Below are positions 1 to 11,609 of a DNA stretch of 64,000 bases, one piece after another (the first letter of the stretch is position 1; the number at the start of each line of letters is the position of its first letter). The position numbers and the translations under genes are program-made. The notes below the pieces were generated by a model. The model was not told the DNA's origin. It was given only the letters and a program-made list of their open reading frames with translations, and did no database searches. Origin of the DNA: Arthrinium phaeospermum (lineage: Eukaryota > Ascomycota > Sordariomycetes > Amphisphaeriales > Apiosporaceae); assembly GCA_006503535.1 (NCBI GenBank), contig QYRS01000003.1:2790001-2854000 (forward strand). Direction: 5' to 3'.

Positions 1-3000
1 CGGCCCTAGAAAGGAAATTGGCTGCAGACGCATGGAGGGCACATGGGCTCGTGAGCGCGTGTTGCGTGTGATACACTTGACAAAGACCCGATTAGCCGAC
101 CACCGGTAGAGGTAGATCGTGGAGTTGGAAGCCCATGCCCATCTATGCATGCCTGTCGCTACGGGTGCTGTCGCCGGGAGGCCGGCTTGGAAGGAAGGCA
201 TGTGAGCAAGAAACCGCCCGTCTCGCATTCAGCCGCTTCTGATTCATCGTATTTGCCCTAGGCAGGCATTATTACAGTACCTACCTACCTCTCTTGCCTT
301 GAATTTCAAGCTGCACAGGCTTTGCCAAAATCCCGGATATGCGTCCAGAATTTGCGTCCACCTGCACGCGCTGCCTGCGCAGTGATGTGATGCGATCGGT
401 GCCCTTGCCAAGTGCGAAAAGCTCGGGCTCTCTCCCCCAACTTCTTCCTCGCAGGGCGCCGATTTATTATTGAAGCCAAGTATTGGTTGGGGCCAAGACT
501 TGCACGCCAAATAACGATCGTCGTCGTCCTTTTTTCCCCCAGAAAATCCCCCGAGCTGTCCCATACGGTCTCCCCCATGTTTGGCATTTGGACAGGCTCC
601 GCCTCCGCGCGAGTCTGACGTATTTTGCGGCGACGGCGGCTCCATCTTGTCTGGTTTATTGCCCGCGCGTGATGCCTGCCCGAGCTGCCTAGGTCTGGCC
701 CCTTCGCAAAACTGGCTGGCGCGTCCAATGACACCCACCGCCTGCCATGGCCTCTGCCTGGCCCCCCGGGGGTCAGTAGTTGGTGAGAGGCGGCGCACGC
801 ACCGGGTCTATCCCGTCCGGCGCCTTGGCAGTTGCGACCGCTGGGCGTCGTCGACATTCCTGTCCGCCAGTAGAGAGCAGACTATTGTGGCTTGGCAGAA
901 ACTCAATATGCTGCGTCCGCCCTTGGTAGTGGGACATCATCTCCTCCAGGCACATATAGCGCTGCTTGGCTGTGCTGCGCACCGCTCTTGCGCGGTTCGG
1001 CGCTCTACCAGCGCTGGGCACAGGGAAACAAGAATACCAGCCCGAGACATTCTTCTCTTGGCATTTGTTATCGCGTAGTGGGGTGGTTAGGTTTGTGACA
1101 TACATATGCGCGCAACGTGTGTAGCCTTACGTCTTTGTCCGACCGACGTTGGGTGGTTTGCGCGTGTCACTACTTTTTTTTAATTTACCTGGCGCTGTAA
1201 GCAGCAACGATTGTCACGCTCCGGGCGTCTGGTTTTTATCAGAGACACCCGGCTTCTTGCCCAGACGGCTCCCTGCCTGTGTCGGTCTGCCCTCCAAACC
1301 CTATAATAGATTGCAGCCAGTGAGGTGCTTGCTGACTGCTTGGGCAATAATGCCTCAGGCATGCCAGGTCTCACTGAGTACGATTGCTTCTCTTGGTGTC
1401 TCGTGCCAGGAGCAAGTAAGAAAGCATTTGCCGGCCGCCTGGGCTGATGAGATGCATTCATCCTGTCGGTATCGTCGATCATGTGCTTACTCCCGTCTGC
1501 TTGGCGGTGATCGTGCGTTACGACACAGGCTCACAGGCTTGCATCCCGGAATTGCTCGATTCCCTTCTTGGCTGCATCGCATGGTACGACTACGGGTAGG
1601 ATTCTTCACGAATCACCAGGCTCCTCATTGCTTGCCTCTTTTCTTCTTTTCCTCACTTACATGGTCCGGGCTGGCTTTACGTTTGCCTGTAACCGCTCTG
1701 TCAGATATGATAACTCGGTAGTTGTCAGGACTGGCCGAGGTGAATTTGCTCTGAATTTGTAGCGAGGATGGCGCCAAGTAGACTTGTGTCAGGTAAACAT
1801 AGCTCGTAGTGACAATCTCCGAAATATCGGCTACGCTTTGATGAACCATATGCTTACATAACAGGTATGTCTCATTGCAAGCGAGCCTTTGCCCGCCAGT
1901 GAATGGTATGACATTATATTTGCTTTTCCTCGGCTGCCATATCGACTCTGGGTGGAAACATGAAACGGAGGCAATGACCGTTTGGACTCGAGTCGATTCA
2001 TTCGGTGGGGACTTAGAAGACAGTGCAGTTGTTTCGTCGCGTTTTACTGGGCTACACATGACAAGAAGGAAACGAGTCGAACGTGGAGGACTTGTAATTG
2101 ACGGCATTGTCTTCATGCCACCCCGTTTTGAGTATGCGGCTCGTATAACTGACATCTCCGTTCTATGTGATTCGTTACCAGAATCCTATAATGTTGCAAG
2201 TACCTGGTTTGGGGATTAGTACCGGTATATCCCAACCCATGCTCGCGTGATAAGAGCTGCCTGCACCTCTTCCGACGGAGTATAACCCGTCCCTTGTCCA
2301 ATACGACGTAACCCCGTAACCAATCAAACAAAGTCATACGTTCCCGATAAAGGGCGTAGCATCACTGTGCTTGGCGTTTACTCTATGACCTACAGATGCA
2401 ACGCGACATCATGATGCTTGGTATTGCTCGCTCGCAATGATACATGACTTGACAGATAGAAAGGCAGCTTTAACGAAACACGTGCAAAAGGGTATTATGA
2501 TACTAGGTATCAGACGACGACTACCCCCGGCGGCTCAGTCAGTATCCGTTCACGTCTCAATGATTACTTAGTCATGTCCAACATCCGCCCAAAGATGGCT
2601 ATTACCACCTCGCTCGGTACCGGAACGCCGGAACGGGTCATACCAGACAAGTTGGTAGTATAGACATGAAAAACACAATCAACAAGTCATAGCACATTGG
2701 AGTTTCAGGTCCGAAGGACCAGAATGCATGCTGGCTTGTCCCTGCCCGTGACGTTTTTATGTACCATGCCTGCGCGCTATAAACCTACAGCGCTTTCTGT
2801 TTATAAGATGGACCAATAAAGATTTACCCGTACTCCACGTCCAAGGAGTCAAAACTTTGGAGGGATTCTGTATGTATATCGTAAACCATCTGGAGATTGG
2901 ATGTAATTCCGAACGTTGATATAACAACAGGATTTAAGAGTATCCCAATGGGTCTGTTAACACACTATCCGTGTCGACAAGGCTATATCGACGGGCAAAT

Positions 3001-4588
3001 CTTCCGTGGAGAGGAGGCTATCAAGCGGCTGGTTCCTTGATGGCGACGTAGGCTGGCCAAGAAAGACTACAACGTATAAGTGCGGGTATAGCTATGCCTA
3101 AGGCTTGCGATACATACTGGTCTTCCTTGGAAACCCTTATTCACATAGACACATAGACACCCTCGCTATTCTCATAATTTATATATCGACCAACTATTCC
3201 AATCTAACACCCAATCGTCGAGGCAGATGTCTTCGACCTCACATCCATCGTCGTGGAGCATCACCATGTCGACGGTACACTTGAGAGTGATGTAGCCGTT
3301 GGCCTAGCCCATTGCTTCAGACGAGTGCTACCATCGAACCAGTACTATCACAGCTCCTCTCAATTGCCAAGCCCGTACCATCGAAGCCTGCCATGAACTG
3401 CCCAGCAGTCGTTCATCAGCCTGGCTCCATATACGTACACTCGTACATACGCTCTCCCAACGCCAGCCTCGCGAGCAGACCAAGTCAGTAACACACACTC
3501 ACTGGCTGTCCAGATGTCTTACCCCCTCCGGCCATAGAGTAAACATGTCAAATTCCATACAGCATACAGCATTCATACCTACCACTAACATTCCCATGTC
3601 CACGACAACTCATTGGCTGGCGGCTTACGTACGGCAGTGGATACCGGTCCCCAAGCCCGGCCATGCAACGAGGCGAGGCAAGTGGGTAGATAGAACTTAT
3701 GGACTCTTCGGGTAAGGCGGTCAGTTATAATCAGCCAATACCGACCAGATCGGAGATCTCTCCGTCCGCATGACTCCCTGCAGCTAAAAGGTTACGTACA
3801 AATCGACCATTTCTACCACGTCAAGGACTTGACGACATCTTCAAGCCTCGTTCTCGAGAAGCCCACGAGTGTCGGTGGACTGCAAACTGCATACTGCATG
3901 AGACAGGACCTATATCGACAACACCATCACCTATGACGTTGCAGACGAAGCACTTCCATGACCACTGTCCTCGGGCGCGTAGGACAGTATGGTACGATAA
4001 CGTTCTATGCCCCATAGAGACCTTGAGCTAGGCAGGCATCGACATCGGGCACCAACAGAGACTAAAGGGCTGACGCAAAAGCCTAGACGCTGTTGGTAAT
4101 ATGTGGATTACTCTAGCCGCAGTGATGACCCTGCAGGCTTCCCCAGACCCTTACAAAGAGCAATGGAACCTGGAGAACGGGACGGGTCTGGCTTCACGAT
4201 TGGTGCGGACCTCGAGGTCGAACAGTGGAACGAAAATGGCGGAAGAGGTGGGCTCCCTTACATAACGACCTGAGAAGGAATGGACAAGGATACTGCCGGT
4301 TATCGCTGTGGTGGATGCATTCCACCACGCTCAATTTTGTGTTGTGTCTATTAATTGTTTGGCGGCTTATATCTCCTTCCGACAAGGAAGCCAGTTTAGC
4401 AAGCAGGTCGGAACAACAGTAAAGGAAAAAAACACGAAACAAAGTACTGGCATGCCGAAACAGCGCAGTACACACGTCTATAGTCAATCAATGATATCCC
4501 ATATGGGTAGCGTCGTGATCCATTTCTCCTCAAGGGCCCAAGTTCCAGTCCAGAAAACAAATCACAGCCGATATCCATAAAACGCCGC
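1..4588. other. Gene-free stretch at left edge
   Basis: I see no gene here. Open frames reach about 190 codons on either strand, but they lack the C/G third-position bias of the real genes further on, have no recognisable motif and do not join through introns. The rightmost part is the 3' flank of the carrier gene that ends at 4589. Short CCTACC/GGTAGG-type runs (for example 281-292) are the common intergenic simple sequence of this genome. Confidence 0.6.
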
Positions 4589-5776
4589 CTAATGCTTAGC
4601 AGTGACCTTTTCACCGGTCAGCTTCTCAACGTAGGTCTTGGCCCTGTTCGCGTCATGGTTAGCGGGGTGTTACTTGCATCACATGCAACTGGTGGTGATG
4701 ATGGTAGCATGAAGGAAGAGATGCTCCACTTGCAAAGAAGAGCATCTCGGGGGGAGGGGACTTGACTTACATATCACCCATGGCGACCATGCAAACCGTT
4801 TGCCAAACGCCCAAACCAATACGCGGAGCCACTCCGCGGTACAAACCCTTGATACCATCGTTCTGGTAGATGTACTTGAACGTGTTGCCAACCGTCATCT
4901 TCTTGGGACGGTTGGGATCCTCCTTCTTGCTCTGCATCTCGACACGGATGACCTCGATGGGCTGGTTCCAGGCGGACAGACCACCACCAAGAGCAGAGGC
5001 CGTAATCTTCTCGATGACGCTCAACTTCTCGCCGTGCTCCTTACCGGTGGCGCGGCGAATACCCTGCTCAGCGAGGCGGGACAGACCGAAGCGGGAGCCC
5101 CAGTTGGTCATCTGGCGAATAGCCACGGCGTTCACACCCTTGTTGATACCGCGGATGCCCTCCTGTCGGTAGATGTTGGCAAAGGTGGTGAAGGTGCTGG
5201 TGGGCTTGACACCAGCGGCCGCCATCTTGTGCTGAGTGATCTCAACAGTCTTCATGCAAGTGCAGAAACCCATGGTGGCGTAGGCCTGAGCCACACCGCC
5301 AGTGATACCACCGAGGATACCACTGCCGAAGTCGTTGGCGCCGGCGGCGCGAGCGTAGTACTCGGCCTCGGATGCGACGAACAAGAGGACGGCGCCCTTG
5401 GTCGAGGCCTCGATCCATGCCCAGGGAATCAGACCCTGGTAGACTAAACGACAAGAGAATGCAAGGTTAGTGCTTGATCACACGGTTGTACTCCTGCGAC
5501 GTGGCAGGGAAGCAACAGGGGGGGAGATGATTATCCATATTTGTTATACGTACAGCCAAAGACACCACCGCGACCCCAGACACGGCCGAGGGCCTGGCCG
5601 AAGGTGTCACCACGGTGCGAGGCCATGGTGGTCTTGATGACCTCCAAGGGCTGACCGAGAGTGGTGACCTCAAACATGTTGAGACCGGCACCCAAGAGCA
5701 AGTTGGAGAACTTGACGGGCTTCTTCTCGAGCTTCTTTTCCGACGAGGGAGACATGGCGCTGGCGGCGGCGGACAT
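4589..5776 (-). CDS. YHM2: Mitochondrial citrate/oxoglutarate carrier, Yhm2 type
   Basis: Mitochondrial carrier family protein of 316 residues from three exons: 5776-5554, 5443-4771 and 4643-4589. The joins read GVFGFYQG and MGDMAKTY. In yeast, Yhm2 sits in the inner mitochondrial membrane and exchanges matrix citrate for cytosolic oxoglutarate, feeding cytosolic NADPH; it was first found through an effect on mtDNA maintenance. The sequence shows the carrier signature P-x-E-x-x-K in repeat 1 (QPLEVIK) and P-x-E-x-x-R in repeat 3 (QPIEVIR). Repeat 2 is degenerate (FCTCMKTVEI), which is characteristic of this subfamily and separates it from most other carriers. The start ATG at 5776 is followed by a short polar N-terminus with no cleaved presequence. 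The next gene upstream on the same strand is mitochondrial citrate synthase, whose product is this carrier's substrate. Confidence 0.93.
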
Positions 5777-7632
5777 GGCAGGGTTTGGGCTTCAAAAAGG
5801 GGGCCTGACCAAGGCAGTCGGGTGCTTCTTCGCGGGAGGGTGGTTGAAGATGGGAGTCGGGAGAGAGTTGGATGGAACCAAGAGTAGTTGTGCGATGCCT
5901 CAGAGAGCGGGTTTTGTGTGTGGTTTCAATTCTTCTGCGCGGAAATGATGGATGTCAGCTTTGGACGATGGACTCAGCACTAGGGGGGCAGCTGTCATGC
6001 TCATGGCCGGGGAGTTTCGGGCGTTGTCGGCCGCGGGAAGCTCCAGCAAAAGCTTACGCCGGCAGCAAGCACGTGTAAGAGCCAAGGTCCCATTGACAGA
6101 AAAAGGCAAGCAGGCCCGAGGTTAATAAGCGCCGCGCATCAGAAATCCAGTTGCCAATTGTTCGGATTCGCACCTACCTTAGTTTTACAGCTGATGCTCA
6201 GAAAAGCTTCGTGATCCTGCCGGAGTTGTTTGGGGGTGAGAGTAGAGTGATGGAAGGAGATAGGTTGGGTTGTTTGTATTAAAGAGAACAGGAGAACAGG
6301 CGGAACAATGCAGGCACAGCAGGCACGGGGGAAGACGGAGACGTCTAGAGAGCAAGCAAGCCACAGTAGCACACCACACCTGGCAAAAACAATTGGATTT
6401 ACGTTGCGTTTGCGTTGATCCTACTACTCCTATACACCCAGACCACCGACGCCGGGGTCCCTTCCGCTGGGGTATTTTCTCCCTCAACTTCCCGCTCAAT
6501 CTTATGCACCCTCACTGATTCGCCCGTGCAGCAATCTCAACCGGCGCCTGCCCAATCAACACGGCGATTATGTACACGACTTGGCCTTATCGGGAGGACC
6601 AGCCACCACCGGATCTTGCCCACTTTCCCACTCACTCAGGTCCAGCTGTGCCAGTCGGCGCGCTTTCTCTCAATCTCAACAAAGCCAAGAAAAGCAAATA
6701 CACCGATGGGACCAGCGCCCCACCCAGCCCTTTCTGTGGCTCTGTCCCTTGCTGATCCCCAAGCCCATAGGAAGTCCATAGCAGCCCATAGGGGAAACTT
6801 GGGGAAAAACACCGAAAAACACACCACCCAACAACCGCGATAAACGGACTCCGTACATGTACCCTGACTTCACTCCATCCCGCCGCCCGTCTTACTGCCT
6901 CATTGAAGATGCGATTCTATACTCCGAACACCGCCATTCCCGCCCTAATCCGTGGCGTTTCTATTTCCCGACCGTATAACCCCGACACGTCCGGTCTGAC
7001 TGTGCAGCGCAGCAATTGGCCCCCACGCTGTTGTAGAATGGACTGATTCTTCCCCATTGATTCTTGTCGCAACCTCGACCCGTCCTGTCTCACCTCACTG
7101 GACCCGACTGCTGGCCTATGCTGAAACTTTCGCCAGAAAGCGTGGAAGCGTTTTCCGACTATGTCGTAACTAATGGCCAAGTCTTTGGATCTGTCTCCCG
7201 TCCCAACCCATTGGTATGAATCTGCCCGAATGATGGTTGAGCTAATACACTCTAATAAGCGCCGCACTCCACCTGCGCGTCGCATAGTATATAACGGGGT
7301 CCTCATTTGGGTGAGTACGGGATCCAGCAGATGCTCGAAAGACAGGTAGGTAGGTTTAAACTAAATCCAGTAGCTTGCATAGCTTAGTCAAGGAAGGCTG
7401 TATAATCCCAACGGTGAGTCGCACTTCATGCACAAGACAAAATCACATCTGATAGAGGCTACATGAAACGTAAAATGGAAATTATTGTACAAATGCAGCT
7501 TTTGTGGTATCATCAGAAGCCCTCTAACACCTCCATATGATACGGCATCTGCCCTTTGTGACAACGCCCACTCTATCCGTTTATGCTACTCAGACAAGAC
7601 AAAAACTCCTATAAACAAGCACTGCTCGTTAC
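5777..7632. other. Intergenic: carrier promoter and citrate synthase 3' flank
   Basis: This stretch holds the 5' flank of the carrier gene and the 3' flank of citrate synthase. I find no further gene. The part from about 6400 to 6850 is rich in C/A tracts, as is common in fungal promoters. No recognisable binding site stands out. Confidence 0.5.
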
Positions 7633-9241
7633 TTACGCCTTCTTGGCAAGCTCGATCCACTTCTCGGTGGAGAAGGACTTGGGGCGCTCGATAGGGGCAC
7701 CGACAGCGCGGTCAATGATGAGCTGGGGAAGGACACCAATGGCACGCGAGACACCGAAGAGAACGGTGTAGTAGTTGGCCTCGGTCAGACCGTAGTACTG
7801 CAGGAGGACACCGGAGTGGGCATCGACGTTAGGGTAGGGGTTCTTGGTCTTGCCGTGCTCGGTAAGGACCTTGGGGGCGATCTTGTAGACCTGGCTGACA
7901 AGCTGGAACATGGGGTCGTTGGGCATCTTCTCCTGGGCGAAGACACGCTGGGCCATGTAGCGGGGATCCGTCTTGCGGAGAACGGCGTGGCCGTAGCCGG
8001 GAACAACGCGGCCAGAGTTGAGAGTAGACCAGAGGTAGTCAGTGATGGCCTTGTCGCTAAGGTCATCGCCAACGCTCTTCTTCATCTCGGTGAGCCAGTT
8101 AAGGACCTCCTGGTTGGCAAGACCGTGGAGGGGACCAGCGAGACCGTTCAGACCAGCGGACAGAGACAGGAAGGGGGAGCTGAGGGCGCTGCCAACCAGG
8201 TGAGTGGTGTGAGCGCTGACGTTACCACCCTCGTGGTCGGTGTGGATGGTAAGGTAGAGACGCATCAGCTCAATGAAGTCGGTGTTCTCGCCGAATCCGA
8301 GCTGGTTGGCGAAGTTGAAGGAGTAATCCTTGTCCTTCTGAACAGGGGCGACCTTTCCGCCCTTGAAGACGTTCTGGTAGATGCGAGCGGCAATGGTAGG
8401 CAGCTTGGCAATCAGGTCCATGGAGTCCTCAAAGGTGTAACCCCAGTAGTCCTTCTTGTTCATGCCCTTGGCGTAAGCCTTGGCGAACGAGGAAGTGTGC
8501 TCGAGAGCGGTGACAGCGAGGGAGAACTGAGCCATGGGGTGAAGGTCGGTAGGGCAGCGGTCGATGAGCTCCTCGACGAACTTGGGGATGTCGGATCGAG
8601 CGGCCCACTCGGCAGACAGGTCGCGGACCTGCTGCTCAGACGGAACCTCACCAGTCAGGAGAAGCCAGAAGAGACCTGGAGATAAATATTTTAGTCAATG
8701 CCTTCTAGGAACAGTGGTAGACGACAATTACCTTCGGGAAGAGGCTCCTTGCCACCGGGAGCCTTGGGGAGAAGCTCCTGGCACTCGGGGATGGTCTTGC
8801 CGCGGAAGCGGATACCCTCCTCAGAGTCGAGAACCGAACCCTCCCAAACAAGGGCCTTGATGCCGCGGGCACCACCGTAGACCTGGTCAAGAGTGACCTT
8901 GTCAATGACCTTTGAGCCATGCTCCCTGTTGTAATTGTTATTATTTTCAATGCTCTAACCGAGGACTAATCCGTAGGCGGGGTCGACCTACTTGCGCAGG
9001 GTCTTGATCTCCTCGATCTTCTCGGGCAGAAGCTCAGCGAAGCGCTCCTTCAGAGTCTGTAGCAGCTTGTTAGAACATCCAATGGCTACAATTGGGAGCT
9101 CGGCGGCTGTAAATATTTTCATACCTGGGTCTTGGAGGAGTAGCATCGCGCCGCGGTGAAAGCAGCATGGCGAGCTGTGAAAGTGTGAGCTCTAGTAGAG
9201 GCTCTCAAGGCAGCGGAGCCCAATCTCAGAGCAGCAGCCAT
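7633..9241 (-). CDS. CIT1: Citrate synthase, mitochondrial
   Basis: Condenses oxaloacetate and acetyl-CoA to citrate in the mitochondrial matrix, the entry step of the TCA cycle. Four exons (9241-9125, 9056-8992, 8925-8732, 8675-7633) give 472 residues, the usual length. The first 35 residues are rich in Ala, Arg and Ser and nearly lack acidic residues ([15 protein letters not shown]), a typical mitochondrial targeting peptide, so the start at 9241 is well supported; an ATG at 9319 in the same frame would spoil it. The catalytic triad is visible: His309 in GPLHGL, His355 in the signature [13 protein letters not shown], and Asp410 in VDAHSG. The stop codon TAA at 7635-7633 lies inside a perfect donor-like string, GCGTAAGT. 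A further intron and tiny last exon cannot be excluded, but the protein is complete without one. Confidence 0.96.
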
Positions 9242-11609
9242 GTTGTGATGTGATGTGTGGGAGTGAAGGAGATGCGGTTCAAGATGGGGTATCAGAAAGG
9301 AATGGACAACTGAATACAAGAAGTCAATGAAGAAGAGGCTGACGAAATTTCAGGAAATACCTCAGGAAAGCCAATGGGTCCGGAAGATGTCAGGGATCCG
9401 CAATCAGGAATAGATTGGTCGGGTTTTGCAATGAGAGCGAGGTACTTGTACCTACGTGTCGTCTGGTGTAAGAGAAAAAAAAAGTTGGCTTCACCTTTGG
9501 CAGCTAGCTCTCTTTTTTCCTTCTCTTACAGCGTCGGGTCCGCCTCGTTGGGATTTGTACGGCTCACCGGAGCCAGTCAACGCCATTGCCCACGGCTATT
9601 GCTCCCCCCAATTCCCCACCGAACAAACCCCATTAGGGATACTCAAATCAAACTGGAGTTAAACCCGAAGAAGCCACCTTTGTCGACGCTGCTGTGCAAG
9701 CCATTTGGCCCGGAAACTGACGTCAAGGTAGGTGACAGCACAGCAGCAGCTTTGGGGTGAGATCCGTTTTGCATGTAACAGGAGTTGGGGAGGATGACAA
9801 AGTTAATATTAATGATTCCTACCGCGCTGGAGTTTGACATATGTATGTGTATGTGTTACAATTTCCTTTTTTTTTCTTCCCTCGGAGTTTATTTTAGGAA
9901 ATGCATCTTGAATCTTCTTGTCTGAAAGCACTGGCCTTGTGTTCACCCTCTGTTCAATGTTGCTATTGCACCATAATAGCGTTGTGCATTGCATGCCCCT
10001 ACTGCATGTGGACGAAAACGAGAACATATCCCCTAAATAGCGGAAGCGCTGCTCCCACCAGATTTTGCCGTACGGTCACTTGGTGCTATTTGTCTAATGT
10101 CTATTTTATAAATAATGGGCAGAATACCCGATTGGATACATGGCCTGTCGATCATTCACGGGCAATATTCATACCAAGAGAAGCGCTTTCGTATGAAGGG
10201 GATAGAGAACATCTCCAACTGCGGTAGATACCAACTATACAGATACATCAATCTTTCGGACACTAGGTACAAGTATTATCCCCTCAGCCCTCGGAGATAT
10301 TTGAGGGTAAATGTCCTGCTAGGATTGCGCTACTTTTTAGGGACGATCGATTGGGGCTGAAGAAGGCGCAAGCGCAGCAATGTTTTTGCGACCTGCTTCA
10401 AAAAGCTCGAATTCAGGCAAGCTGCTCAAGATATTCAATTGTCGGCGGAAGACAGGGGAAAGTCCGGCGTCGGATAAGGTCCCGTGTTCTTCCATGTTTT
10501 GTTGAATGAACGCCCTGTTACATTTTTGTTTGGGCATACCGGTACTACAATACATGCCAGCTGATGCCGTTGCTTCAGGACAGAGCTGGAAAGTGGTAAA
10601 GCATCAATGGAATAGAATCTTGAAGTTGGTGGGCATACATAGCTTCATTACTTAGCATTATGCAACGAACAAGTGCAACCCACCTTTCTAGGTACATTAT
10701 GTAGGCTACACTGGGTGATGTGCTCAATTAGCTTATTAGTGGTTTTGGTTGGACCCAGGCAGTTCCGTTCCGTCTGATGGAAAAAGTGCAACAAACCGAA
10801 ACCTTACCTTCGCGCCTACTGACTGTTCCTCATACGTGCAGTGCCAAGGGAAAATGAAAGGCCTCTTCCGGACCTAGAAAATCCTGCACAGGCGCACCTC
10901 AGACTAAAGCCCAGCTGCCCCGCGGCTTTTTCTACCTCCCATTTCTGCGACTGCCTTGAAACAATCCTTCCTCCTTCAACACCCACCAACATCGTCATTC
11001 ACAACCGTCGACCAACGCAACTCAACATCACCATCTACAAAGTAGCCCTTCCCGAATAATCCAGGACCAAAACCAGTCTGGTTTCGCAAGGCCCAGCTGC
11101 TACTGATATCTGAATTAAAAAGGCAACTAGGCTTCCCGCGGATCGCGGGGCGCACCTCTCTTTCACATTCCCCCCGTGGTCGTAAATCCCAACATCTGTC
11201 GGAGGCACCAGCTTCCCCTCGTTCATTCTCTACCTGCGAACCACGTCGCATTGAGTCGCACCGCACCAGAGCGCAAAACTCATCCTACTCACACACACAC
11301 ATTGTACATCTGACATTAAATCTCCATCAGAAGCTCAATCCGCTGAAAAGGTCTGAATTGTTGACTGGAAAAAACCTGGCCGTAGCATTAAAACGCGACC
11401 CTCAGTTCACTACCTAGTCAGCCACTACAAGGGGCAATCCATTCTCGTACTTGGTGATTGTCGAGGATAGAAACGTCCCACCTGATCGCACTCTGGTCAT
11501 TTACCTATCTCTCGGCGACTGCGGGTAGTTGTGTCCAAATCTGTGCATACATACACAAACAAAAAGTCGCCATCACTATATATCCTGGTTGCTGCAACGC
11601 AAAATAAAC
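9242..11609. other. Intergenic: divergent promoter region
   Basis: This is the region between citrate synthase (minus) and the Seb1-like gene (plus). No gene is seen. The last 800 bases are C/A/T-rich with little G and contain a short CA run at 11291-11303, which fits a promoter and long 5' leader of the Seb1-like gene. The remainder shows nothing recognisable. Confidence 0.5.

Noticed and set aside
1149..1721. 190-codon frame in the left gene-free stretch
   Set aside because: No third-position bias, no motif, rich in Cys, Trp and Arg as in chance frames.
7816..8685. 289-codon frame on the plus strand inside citrate synthase
   Set aside because: It is the mirror of a highly biased exon; composition (Val, Leu, Gly-rich) is typical of antisense frames, and no motif is present.
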